Shown here one piece after another: positions 1 through 5,441 of a stretch of DNA of 6,157 nucleotides; position 1 is the stretch's first letter; every line of letters starts with the position of its first letter. Both the position numbers and the translations under genes were made by a program. The notes under the pieces were generated by a model, which searched no databases, was not told the origin of the DNA, and saw nothing but the letters and a program-made list of their open reading frames with translations. Source of the stretch: an uncultured Eubacteriales bacterium (GTDB lineage: Bacteria; Bacillota; Clostridia; Christensenellales; UBA1242); contig USTJ01000047.1 of the NCBI GenBank assembly GCA_900557585.1, positions 1-6,157 of the forward strand, read 5' to 3'.

Positions 1-364
1 AACAAATCTGCTACTTGATTACACGGAATTGATAAAGTAAGTATAGATTTAAAGTTTTTATTTGTTGTTTGTAATTATCAAACTACCTTATCACTAATCA
101 CTATTCACTTTTCACTAATTTTTCGCTTTGCCCTTGATCACATTTTCAAAATGATAAATAGATTATAAATAGTGATTCTACGAGCCGGCGGGGCGTCAAA
201 ACATTTCTTCATTTATAACAAGTTAGGAAATGGGAAGACCTTCTTGCATGTGTGAAGTTAAAAGCATACGATAAGAATGTCAATTTTTAAAGATTTATTA
301 AAGATGAAATATCAATAAATGTTGGTTGATTTTTTAATTATGAAATTCGAAAAATGATAAAAAT
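1..364. other. Non-coding region left of the sufCB terminator
   Basis: I find no convincing gene here: reading frames on both strands are short and none has a ribosome binding site or a recognisable product. The stretch is A/T-rich, with one small G/C-rich island at 182-196 (GCCGGCGGGGCG core). It also holds a four-unit heptamer repeat at 91-118 and a 10-bp inverted repeat, AATCACTATT at 96-105 against AATAGTGATT at 167-176, which could fold a long-looped hairpin. It may be the edge of a degenerate non-autonomous element or a structured intergenic region, but nothing visible decides between these. Confidence 0.5.
91..118. repeat. Four-copy heptamer tandem repeat (TCACTAW-like)
   Basis: Four consecutive 7-base units read TCACTAA, TCACTAT, TCACTTT and TCACTAA without any gap. 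The array lies in non-coding DNA, and part of it (96-105) is also one arm of an inverted repeat with 167-176. Short arrays of this kind arise by slippage or mark the ends of small non-coding repeats; no function can be assigned. Confidence 0.7.
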
Positions 365-390
365 AAAAGGCACTTGAAAGTGCCTTTTTG
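365..390 (-). terminator. Intrinsic terminator of the sufCB operon
   Basis: A perfect 10-bp stem, AAAAGGCACT (365-374) with AGTGCCTTTT (379-388), closes a 4-base loop. It starts about 10 bases beyond the stop codon of the sufB-like gene (398-400). Read leftward, the stem is followed by a T-rich tract; read rightward it also ends in a T run, so it could act in both directions. Confidence 0.85.
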
Positions 391-397
391 TTTGGGT

Positions 398-1324
398 TTA
401 TTTTAAAAATCCTTTTATGATTTGTGCTTGTGCTTCTTCTTCTGAAAGCCCAAGAGTTTGAAGTTTAACAAGTTGGTCGCCTGCAATTTTTCCGATTGCT
501 GCTTCGTGAATAAGTGTTGCGTTAATGTTCTCGGCTGTGATTTTTGGCTCGCTTATAATTTGTGCTTTGTCAAGAATGATTCCGTCGCATTCAACATGTC
601 CGAAACACTCATTTCTGCCGTGAAGATTTGAAACAAATTTTTGACGAGAAGAGTCTTTTGCAACGCTTCGGCTTATCACTTCAACATGCGAGTTTTTGCC
701 TTTCAAAACCACATTAAAGTTGGTTATTGCTTTTTGTTTTTCACTTGTCAAAATCTTTTCTTTAATCACAAGTTTTGTGTTATCTTCAAGAATTGCATTG
801 GTTTTTCTGTTTGAATATGAAACTCCGCCAAGTTGAATGGTTTCCATTTCAAACTCGCTTCCATTTTTCATGAAAACTTCGGTTGTTGGGTTCAAAACTT
901 TGTCGCCCGCGCCGTTTCCAATTCCAAGATGTTTTTCAATATATTTAACTTTGCAATCTTCTTCAAGGTGAAAGGTGTGAATTCCGTCATGTTGACTTTT
1001 TTGGCTTGTGTCGTTGTGGATTCCGCAACCGGCAACAATCAAAACATCTGAGCCTTTGCCAATATAAAAATCGTTGTAAACAAGGTCTGAAAGGTTTCCA
1101 ACAGTGATGATAACGGGAATGTGAACACTTTTGTTTTTAACACCGGGTTTAACAATAATGTCAATTCCGCTTTTGTCGGTTTTGCTTATAATTTCAATGT
1201 CTGAATCTGAATTTCTTGCAATGCTTTGACCATTTTTTCTAATGTTGAAACTGCCTTGCGGAATGCCATGCATGTCTGCAATTTGCTCTAAAAGGGAACT
1301 ATCGGTTTGGTTGATTTTATCCAT
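398..1324 (-). CDS. sufB: SufB/SufD-family Fe-S cluster assembly scaffold protein (short form)
   Basis: The product (308 residues) is the scaffold partner of the SufC ATPase, on which iron-sulfur clusters are assembled in the cytosol. What is seen: the conserved C-terminal SufB/D core, with a Cys in a GHVECDGIIL segment (about residue 246) at the place of the essential SufB Cys, a His-Glu pair in LIHEAAIGKI (about 273-274) matching the SufB His-Glu that binds the cluster, and the typical ending GLSEEEAQAQIIKGF. It is much shorter than classical SufB (about 470) or SufD (about 420), lacking most of the N-terminal part. I chose the ATG at 1324, not the TTG at 1339, because GGAGGG lies 7 bases upstream of it. 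It overlaps sufC by 8 bases, suggesting translational coupling. With only SufC beside it, it fits the minimal two-gene SUF-like (SmsCB-type) system. The family is certain; whether to call it SufB or SufD is a matter of naming. Confidence 0.9.
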   Translation of the reverse strand: MDKINQTDSSLLEQIADMHGIPQGSFNIRKNGQSIARNSDSDIEIISKTDKSGIDIIVKPGVKNKSVHIPVIITVGNLSDLVYNDFYIGKGSDVLIVAGCGIHNDTSQKSQHDGIHTFHLEEDCKVKYIEKHLGIGNGAGDKVLNPTTEVFMKNGSEFEMETIQLGGVSYSNRKTNAILEDNTKLVIKEKILTSEKQKAITNFNVVLKGKNSHVEVISRSVAKDSSRQKFVSNLHGRNECFGHVECDGIILDKAQIISEPKITAENINATLIHEAAIGKIAGDQLVKLQTLGLSEEEAQAQIIKGFLK

Positions 1325-2039
1325 TGATGAGCCCTCCAAGTTTGTTGCATTGTGGTTTGTTTAAATTTTCAAGCATCTCTTTTTTCTCGCCCAAAATTGC
1401 ATCGTGTGAATTGTTCAAAAGAAGGATATAGTCGGCATTGTCAAGCAACTTTTTCTGGTGGCTTACAATGATGACTGTTTTGTTTTTCAATTCTTTGAAA
1501 ATGTTTACAAGTCCGTCAAAACTCCAAAGGTCAATTCCTGCTTCAGGTTCGTCAAACAAAAGAATGTCGCCACCCTTCGCAAGTGCAATTGCAAGTTCAA
1601 TTCTTTTGAGTTCGCCCCCAGACAAGCGGTCGTCAAGTTCGCGGTCGATATAATCTTTTGCGCAAAGACCAACTTTTGCGAGATATTCGCATGCGTCTGA
1701 AAGTTTTCCTTGTTTTTTGATTGCAAGATTCAAAAGGTCTTGAACAGTGAGCCCTTTAAAACGAACTGGTTGTTGAAATGCAATTGTAAGCCCCTCGTTT
1801 GCTCTTTCAGAAATTGAAAGGGAAGTGATGTCTTTTCCGTTTGCATAAATTTTTCCAGATGTTGGAGAAATGATGCCCATGATAAGTTTTATAAGTGTGC
1901 TTTTTCCGCTTCCGTTGTGTCCAGTGATAACTGTAACTTTGTTTTTGGGAAATTCAAGATTAAGATTTTTTAAAATATATTTTTCTTTTCCTGTTTCTTT
2001 GTCTGAAACTTTATATGATATGTTTTCAAGTTTAATCAT
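1317..2039 (-). CDS. sufC: SufC, Fe-S cluster assembly ATPase
   Basis: This is a cytosolic ABC-type ATPase that drives cluster assembly on SufB/D scaffold proteins; it has no membrane domain and is not a transporter. All nucleotide-binding motifs are intact: Walker A GHNGSGKST (residues 40-48), Q-loop AFQQP (about 87-91), signature LSGGE (139-143), Walker B ILLFDEP (159-165) with catalytic Glu164, and the His switch SH (193-194). The segment DEPEAGIDLWSF after Walker B is the variant I associate with SufC proteins of anaerobes and archaea. At 240 residues it has the usual SufC length. The ATG at 2039 follows AAGGAG with 5 bases between. It is the first gene of a two-gene operon and overlaps its scaffold partner by 8 bases. 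No sufS, sufU, sufD or sufE neighbour is present. Confidence 0.95.
   Translation of the reverse strand: MIKLENISYKVSDKETGKEKYILKNLNLEFPKNKVTVITGHNGSGKSTLIKLIMGIISPTSGKIYANGKDITSLSISERANEGLTIAFQQPVRFKGLTVQDLLNLAIKKQGKLSDACEYLAKVGLCAKDYIDRELDDRLSGGELKRIELAIALAKGGDILLFDEPEAGIDLWSFDGLVNIFKELKNKTVIIVSHQKKLLDNADYILLLNNSHDAILGEKKEMLENLNKPQCNKLGGLING
1332..1337 (-). promoter_or_regulatory. Ribosome binding site of the sufB-like gene, inside sufC
   Basis: GGAGGG sits 7 bases upstream of the ATG at 1324 and lies inside the last codons of sufC. It decides the start: the alternative TTG at 1339 overlaps this motif and has no binding site of its own. Confidence 0.8.
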
Positions 2040-2056
2040 GTTTGCTCCTTGGTCAT

Positions 2057-2086
2057 ATTATACACTACAACAAAAATGATTGTCTA
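2057..2086 (-). promoter_or_regulatory. sufC promoter with a very short leader
   Basis: On the minus strand, TAGACA (2086-2081) and a perfect TATAAT (2062-2057) are 18 bp apart. Transcription would start near 2050, where the AAGGAG ribosome binding site (2050-2045) begins, so the leader is only about 11 nt and is essentially the binding site itself. That leaves no room for a riboswitch or other leader control from this promoter. Confidence 0.75.
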
Positions 2087-2092
2087 TAAATT

Positions 2093-2106
2093 ATGAAAAT
2101 TTTCAT
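2093..2106. repeat. 14-bp perfect palindrome upstream of the sufC promoter
   Basis: ATGAAAATTTTCAT is a perfect palindrome ending 6 bp upstream of the sufC -35 element. Its position suits an operator for a dimeric regulator, for example an iron or redox sensor, but an A/T-rich palindrome can also occur by chance. I do not recognise it as a known box. Confidence 0.35.
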
Positions 2107-2127
2107 TTATGTTGGCAAAATTACAAA

Positions 2128-2178
2128 CAAAAAAGGCTTGGAAAACCCAAACCTTTTGCAAATTCATCTTTTGTATAT
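2128..2178 (-). ncRNA. Putative small RNA A (about 50 nt)
   Basis: A transcript starting about 7 nt after the -10 element (near 2178) would begin AUAUACAAAAGAUGAA and stop at the intrinsic terminator after some 50 nt. Nearly all of it is an unpaired 5' tail of about 20 nt followed by the terminator stem, a layout known for base-pairing small RNAs. The promoter of sufC lies further downstream, so incomplete termination would feed transcription into sufC; it could therefore also work as an attenuated extra promoter for sufCB. I do not recognise the RNA family. The only ATG in it has no proper ribosome binding site and its frame runs through the terminator. Confidence 0.55.
2129..2157 (-). terminator. 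Intrinsic terminator of small RNA A
   Basis: Read on the minus strand, an 11-bp stem with one G-U pair (arms 2157-2147 and 2141-2131) has a 5-base loop and runs into six T. The stop is about 40 bp upstream of the sufC -35 element. Confidence 0.85.
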
Positions 2179-2184
2179 ACTTTT

Positions 2185-2213
2185 ATTATACCACAAAAAG
2201 CCTATTTCGTCAA
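2185..2213 (-). promoter_or_regulatory. Promoter of small RNA unit A
   Basis: On the minus strand, TTGACG (2213-2208) and TATAAT (2190-2185) are separated by exactly 17 bp, one mismatch from the sigma-A consensus. About 36 of 45 aligned bases from ATTGAC through the transcribed TATATACAAA match the promoter of unit B, so the two look duplicated. Confidence 0.85.
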
Positions 2214-2254
2214 TATGCATTTTTCAAAAAAATTGCAAAAAAATGAAAAAGTGC

Positions 2255-2306
2255 ATAAAAAAAGAGCAAACACCACATTTTGATGCCGGCTCTTTCATTT
2301 GTATAT
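2255..2306 (-). ncRNA. Putative small RNA B (about 50 nt)
   Basis: Starting near 2306, the transcript would begin AUAUACAAAUGAAAGAGC and end in the U run at 2263-2257, giving about 50 nt. Its 5' end resembles that of unit A (TATATACAAA in both), whereas the stem sequences differ, as expected for paralogous small RNAs with different targets. A near-leaderless reading frame from the ATG at 2298 (24 codons, starting MKEPASKCGVC) is possible, but it has no ribosome binding site and crosses the terminator, so I favour an RNA. The family is unknown to me. Confidence 0.55.
2257..2295 (-). terminator. Intrinsic terminator of small RNA B
   Basis: The arms AAAGAGC (2295-2289 on the minus strand) and GCTCTTT (2267-2261) form a 7-bp stem. 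The 21-base interior can pair further (GCATC with GGTG-T, including a G-U pair). The stem runs directly into seven T. The longer interior makes it less canonical than its neighbours, so it may be both the body and the terminator of the RNA. Confidence 0.7.
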
Positions 2307-2312
2307 ATTTTC

Positions 2313-2341
2313 ATTATATCATGAAAACGCCATTTTGTCAA
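2313..2341 (-). promoter_or_regulatory. Promoter of small RNA unit B (perfect consensus)
   Basis: On the minus strand, TTGACA (2341-2336) and TATAAT (2318-2313) match the consensus at all 12 positions with a 17-bp spacer. This is the strongest-looking promoter in the window apart from the rRNA promoter, yet no gene of normal size follows it. Confidence 0.9.
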
Positions 2342-2351
2342 TACGGAAAAT

Positions 2352-2440
2352 TTGAAAAAAATGACCGTGCTAAGTGACGGTCGTGCTTATAAACAAAAGT
2401 TATAAGCCTTACACAAAAATTGTGCAGTTCATTGAGAACA
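2352..2440 (-). ncRNA. Putative structured small RNA C (about 88 nt, four hairpins)
   Basis: The transcript starting near 2440 would be packed with four successive hairpins: GTTC/GAAC with a 5-base loop, CACAA/TTGTG with a 3-base loop, GCTTATAA/TTATAAGC (8 perfect pairs, 7-base loop), and the terminator GACCGT/ACGGTC. Together they cover most of the RNA, which argues for a real structured transcript and against random A/T-rich sequence. There is no convincing reading frame inside. It is not 6S, tmRNA, RNase P, SRP RNA or a tRNA judging by size and sequence. Promoter and terminator fit it exactly. Confidence 0.6.
2353..2382 (-). terminator. Intrinsic terminator of small RNA C
   Basis: On the minus strand, GACCGT and ACGGTC form a perfect 6-bp G/C-rich stem with an 8-base loop, followed one base later by seven T. 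It lies just before the promoter of unit B, which starts at 2341, so unit B is transcribed independently. Confidence 0.85.
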
Positions 2441-2445
2441 ATTTT

Positions 2446-2474
2446 ATTATATGACAACTTTGTATATTTTTCAA
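2446..2474 (-). promoter_or_regulatory. Promoter of small RNA unit C
   Basis: On the minus strand, TTGAAA (2474-2469) and TATAAT (2451-2446) are 17 bp apart, with a single non-consensus pair of bases in the -35 box. Its spacer contains AATATACAAAG, similar to the transcribed start of units A and B, but otherwise it is not obviously a copy of those promoters. Confidence 0.8.
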
Positions 2475-2478
2475 TATG

Positions 2479-2529
2479 TTGCAAAATCTGAAAAACAAAG
2501 TTGACAATTTTTATTAAGAAATTTTGCAA
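2479..2529. repeat. 9-bp inverted repeat between unit C promoter and the terminator
   Basis: TTGCAAAAT (2479-2487) and ATTTTGCAA (2521-2529) are perfect inverted copies 33 bp apart, immediately upstream of the unit C -35 element. They could be paired regulator sites or the ends of the small-RNA segment. The sequence is A/T-rich, so chance is possible. Confidence 0.4.
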
Positions 2530-2531
2530 AT

Positions 2532-2567
2532 AAAAAAGAGCAAAATATCAAGATTTTGCTCTTTTTT
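2532..2567 (-). terminator. Terminator of the glycosyltransferase gene, likely bidirectional
   Basis: A perfect 15-bp stem (2532-2546 with 2553-2567) with a 6-base loop contains the core GAGCAAAAT/ATTTTGCTC and carries a T run on either strand. It starts 8 bases past the stop codon at 2576-2578. Its conservation next to the interrupted gene shows that the transcription unit is still complete. Confidence 0.9.
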
Positions 2568-2575
2568 ATGGCTAG

Positions 2576-4357
2576 TTATGCTTGAACTTCTTCATATACA
2601 GAAGATTCATTCAATTTATAATATGTAAGTTTATTTTGTGCTACATCGAAAATTGCAATGTTATATTTTGTTGTGTCATTGAATTCAAGTAGTACACAAT
2701 TTTGTGAAGATGTGAAACCAGTTTTTGCACTGTTTAAAGTGTTGAGTGACATGAAAATGTCAACATTTGGTTTATAAGATTCAGAGAATGTGTCTTTTCT
2801 TGTTTTAATGATTGCACAAGTTTTTTCTGCTGAAACAGAAAGGAATGTTGAAGATTGATATCCAGAGCCAAATGCATCAGGGTTGAAGAAGAATATAAGT
2901 TCTGCTGGAATTGTTGAGTCAATATCAATAAGTCCAAGTTCTTCAAGGTGTTTACGTTTTCCTGCAACAGTGTCTGTTGGGTTTCTTGGATGTCCTTTAT
3001 AGTAATAAACATAATTCTCGCCATAATATGCTTGGATTGCTTTTACATAGTTATCAAAGAGTTCTGCTTGTTCGGTTTGTGTCCAAGTTCCAAGAATAAC
3101 CATAACTTCTTTGTTTTCTTCTTTTGCTTTATCAAACATAGTGTCGCTGAATTTGTAAAGTGATTTCAAATCTTCTTTTTTGAACCAAAGATCTTTTGTC
3201 ATTTCATTGATTTCTTCATCAGTTTTACCTGCATTTTTGTTGTCAACTTTTGGATCAATTTTAACCAAGAGAGTTTTCAAATCTTTAACTTGAATTGCTG
3301 TTCCAATTGTTGGTGCAACAAGGTTGTCATATACAGTTTTGCCAGTTTCTGTGTCAAGAACGAAAGTTCCAAGTGTTCCAGATGCTCTTGTAAGCCACCA
3401 GTCAACATTTGACTCTTCATTTGCCATTACAAAAGCATATTCTCTCAAATTGTCTGCTGAAATAGAGAAGCCAACGCTTGTCTTTTTATAAGTTTTGCGT
3501 TTTGCAATTTACTTTTTAAGAGTTTCATATTTTTTGACCATATTTGCATATTCGGTTTCATAGTTTGCATTGTTCAAATGTTTGTTGAAATAGTTGAATG
3601 ATGCAGTTCCGTCTGAAAGGAATGTGATGTGATAGTTATCAGGACTAATTCCATTTGCGATGGTTGCTTGAAGTGCTCCAAATGCAAAATAGTCATTATA
3701 ATAGAAATTGAATTTTGAGTTTTTATTCATTGAATAAAGTTCTTTAACATAGGCGCTTGTTTTTTTATACATTGTGTTTTCGCCACTGTTAAGAAGTTCG
3801 CTTGTTGATGCAACAGGCATTGGGTAAACATTTTCAGGAAGTTTTGACCAGTCCCAAGCACCGCTTCTTTTGAACCATACAAATGTTGGAATTTGACCTT
3901 TATTTGTAATGTCTTCAAGAGAAAGAGTGAACAATGTTACAGGCATTGTTGCTGTGATTGGTGCAATATTGTATTCGTTTGTAAATACTTTTACTTCAAC
4001 TTTTTTGCTTGTTTTGTAGATTCCCTTTTTAATGTCAACTTTTACAGTTAACTTTCCGTAATAAACAGGAATTGTCATTTGACCTTTAACAATTTCATCA
4101 TATTGTGTAAGGGTTGATTTTCTTACAATGTCATTTCCATGCTTAACGGTGATAACAACTTCGTCAACTGGTTTAGATGTGTCCCAATTAACAACTATTG
4201 ATTGAGTTTGCTCAACTTGATTTGCAGAAATTTTAAGATCAACTTTTAATGCGATTGCGTAAACAAGAACAAACACAATAAGTCCAACAATCAGCAGACT
4301 GCCAACAATTGTAAGTGGAAGCCAAACTGACTTTGGAATTTTTTTATTTTCTTTCAT
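2576..4357 (-). pseudogene. Membrane-anchored GT80-like sialyltransferase, interrupted by an in-frame TAA
   Basis: Two adjacent reading frames, 4357-3509 (282 codons) and 3508-2576 (310 codons), are in the same frame and separated only by the TAA at 3511-3509. They read as one protein of about 593 positions. Seen: a charged N-terminus, one membrane segment (about 12-37), a beta-rich Ig-like domain (about 38-145), then a GT-B-type catalytic region. Its motifs match bacterial sialyltransferases of family GT80: LSDG (Asp249, position of the catalytic Asp), KGHP (454-457), Glu486 in IPAEL, and a Ser-Ser pair (502-503). The His-Glu and Glu-Ser spacings (30 and 16) are close to those I recall for the Pasteurella enzyme. 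Members transfer sialic acid from CMP-sialic acid to glycans; the exact donor and acceptor here are inferred. The stop (position 283) separates the catalytic Asp from the CMP-binding motifs. The second half has no good start (TTG at 3448, no binding site). It could be a recent nonsense mutation, read-through or a base-calling error. Related families GT52 and GT38 share the DG and HP motifs. Confidence 0.7.
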
Positions 4358-4362
4358 TTTTT

Positions 4363-4415
4363 CCTCCTAAATAGATAATGATTAAAGTATAACTATTTTT
4401 AGAGGTGGTCGTCAA
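4363..4415 (-). promoter_or_regulatory. Promoter and RBS of the sialyltransferase-like gene
   Basis: On the minus strand, TTGACG (4415-4410) and TATACT (4391-4386) are 18 bp apart. A perfect AGGAGG (4368-4363) lies 5 bases upstream of the ATG at 4357. Intact expression signals show that the gene is still set up to be transcribed and translated despite its internal stop. Confidence 0.75.
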
Positions 4416-4451
4416 CTTTATTAGCAATTTTTGTAATTTTTTAATAGACTT

Positions 4452-5228
4452 TTATCCAAGAACAACATCAAGAATCATCATAAGCAAAAAGCCAACAATA
4501 AAACCCCATGTTCCGGCGTGTGAGTTTTGGCTTTCTTTTGCGTCTGGAATCAGGGCTTCAACCGAAACGAAAATCATTGAGCCGGCAGAAAATGCTAAAA
4601 ACCATGGCAACAAAACTTTGATTTGTGATACAAGCAAAACGCTTATAAATGCAAAAACTGGTTCAACAACGCCACTGAGCATGCCGAACAAAAATGCTTT
4701 GTTTTTGTTTTGTGTGTGTTTATAAACGGGAAGAGCAACTGCAAGACCCTCTGGAATGTTTTGAATTGCAATTCCAATCGCAAGTCCAATTGCACCGGCA
4801 ATTGCAATGTCTCCGCCCGAGTGCAGTGCCGAACCAAGTGCAAAACCAACAGCCATGCCTTCGGGAATGTTGTGAAGAGTGAAGGCAATAACAAACCTGT
4901 GAAGTTTTAAACTCTCTTCGCTTTTTTGTTGTTTTTTGTTTATGAAAAAAATGACAATATCAATAAGTAAAATCAAAAAACACCCAGCCAAAATGCCAAC
5001 GCTTGCTGGGATAAAATTAAGTTTTCCAAGGTTTTCTGAAAATGAAATTGATGGTAAAATCAAACTCCAAACCGATGCCGCAATCATGATTCCTGCCGAA
5101 AAGCCGTTGATGATGCAGTTCAGTTTTTTGCTGATTTCTTTTTTCATCACAAAGATTAAAAGTGAGCCAATTGTGGTTGCAACAAAAATGACAAGGCAAC
5201 CAAAAATTATCATGAGTGTTTTGTTCAT
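4452..5228 (-). CDS. ZIP-family divalent metal transporter (zinc/iron type)
   Basis: This is an inner-membrane permease of the ZIP family, which moves zinc, iron or manganese into the cytoplasm without ATP. The 258 residues are almost entirely hydrophobic and form about eight membrane segments. The two metal-binding signatures are intact: HNIPEG (119-124) in segment IV and QNIPEG (156-161) in segment V, the usual arrangement of the bacterial ZupT/GufA branch. A charged cytoplasmic loop (about 98-110, KKQQKSEESLK) precedes segment IV but has no His-rich tract. The length is typical. The ATG at 5228 has AAGGAG 5 bases upstream. It is monocistronic in layout: a separate promoter follows for the next gene, though no clear terminator lies between, so read-through is possible. 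The metal cannot be decided from sequence. Confidence 0.92.
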   Translation of the reverse strand: MNKTLMIIFGCLVIFVATTIGSLLIFVMKKEISKKLNCIINGFSAGIMIAASVWSLILPSISFSENLGKLNFIPASVGILAGCFLILLIDIVIFFINKKQQKSEESLKLHRFVIAFTLHNIPEGMAVGFALGSALHSGGDIAIAGAIGLAIGIAIQNIPEGLAVALPVYKHTQNKNKAFLFGMLSGVVEPVFAFISVLLVSQIKVLLPWFLAFSAGSMIFVSVEALIPDAKESQNSHAGTWGFIVGFLLMMILDVVLG

Positions 5229-5259
5229 CTTTTCTCCTTGAAGCGATTGCTCCCATTTT

Positions 5260-5289
5260 AAAATATGAGTTTTTTGTCAATGTTGTTAA
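5260..5289 (-). promoter_or_regulatory. Possible promoter of the ZIP transporter gene
   Basis: On the minus strand, TTAACA (5289-5284) and TATTTT (5265-5260) are 18 bp apart. A better -35 box, TTGACA (5280-5275), is also present, but its only -10 partner, TAAAAT, is 14 bp away, which is too close for a standard promoter. The 10-bp palindrome ATTTTAAAAT overlaps this region and might bind a regulator. The exact promoter is uncertain. Confidence 0.3.
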
Positions 5290-5319
5290 AAGGGAAATGA
5301 AAAATACGCTTGCATTCGT

Positions 5320-5365
5320 TTTTTAAACATAAAAAACTGTGATAAAATATTTTCACGAAGGAAAG
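5320..5365 (+). promoter_or_regulatory. Promoter and RBS of the decayed flavodoxin gene
   Basis: An extended -10 element, TG-A-TAAAAT (5340-5348), has only a weak TTTTTA -35 box 17 bp upstream. AAGGAAAG (5358-5365) precedes the ATG at 5370. These are the remaining start signals of the flavodoxin gene, now attached to the ogt remnant. Confidence 0.5.
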
Positions 5366-5369
5366 AAAT

Positions 5370-5441
5370 ATGAAATAATTAGTAGCATATTTCAGTGCAA
5401 CTGGCACAACACAAACATTGGCAGAAAACCTTGCGAATGGC
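5370..5441 (+). pseudogene. Flavodoxin 5' fragment (first ~24 codons)
   Basis: From the ATG at 5370 the frame reads MK, then a TAA (5376-5378), then LVAYFSATGTTQTLAENLAN. This is the first beta strand and the FMN phosphate-binding loop (S-x-T-G-x-T) of a short-chain flavodoxin, a small electron carrier. Homology stops at about 5441, where the sequence becomes an ogt gene in another frame. The TAA probably replaced a Lys codon (AAA). Only about one-seventh of a normal flavodoxin remains, so it cannot bind FMN or function. Confidence 0.75.

Noticed and set aside
261..283. Minus-strand promoter-like pair TTGACA-17-TAACTT in the left non-coding region
   Set aside because: The -10 box matches only half of the consensus, and no gene, hairpin or terminator follows it before the window edge.
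833..1051. Plus-strand reading frames opposite sufB, sufC, the ZIP gene and the sialyltransferase gene
   Set aside because: They mirror clearly conserved genes on the minus strand, have no ribosome binding sites and no recognisable families.
1325..1339. Upstream TTG start for the sufB-like gene
   Set aside because: It overlaps the GGAGGG ribosome binding site that serves the ATG at 1324 and has no binding site of its own.
2224..2298. Small reading frame inside unit B (24 codons, starts MKEPASKCGVC, contains a C-x-x-C)
   Set aside because: It has no ribosome binding site, starts about 9 nt from the predicted RNA end, and must cross the terminator and T-rich DNA (Phe-rich tail), so translation is unlikely.
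2338..2529. 63-codon minus-strand reading frame across unit C
   Set aside because: It spans a strong promoter and several hairpins, has no recognisable family and is made of codons typical of A/T-rich non-coding DNA.
2576..3448. Second half of the sialyltransferase as an independent gene starting at TTG 3448
   Set aside because: There is no ribosome binding site at the TTG or at the next ATG. The frame and sequence continue upstream to the TAA at 3511-3509 in phase with the first half, so it is the C-terminal part of the same gene.
3509..3511. Reassigned UAA codon (alternative genetic code)
   Set aside because: sufC, the sufB-like gene, the ZIP gene and the second half of the sialyltransferase gene all end at TAA in sensible places, so TAA works as a stop in this organism.
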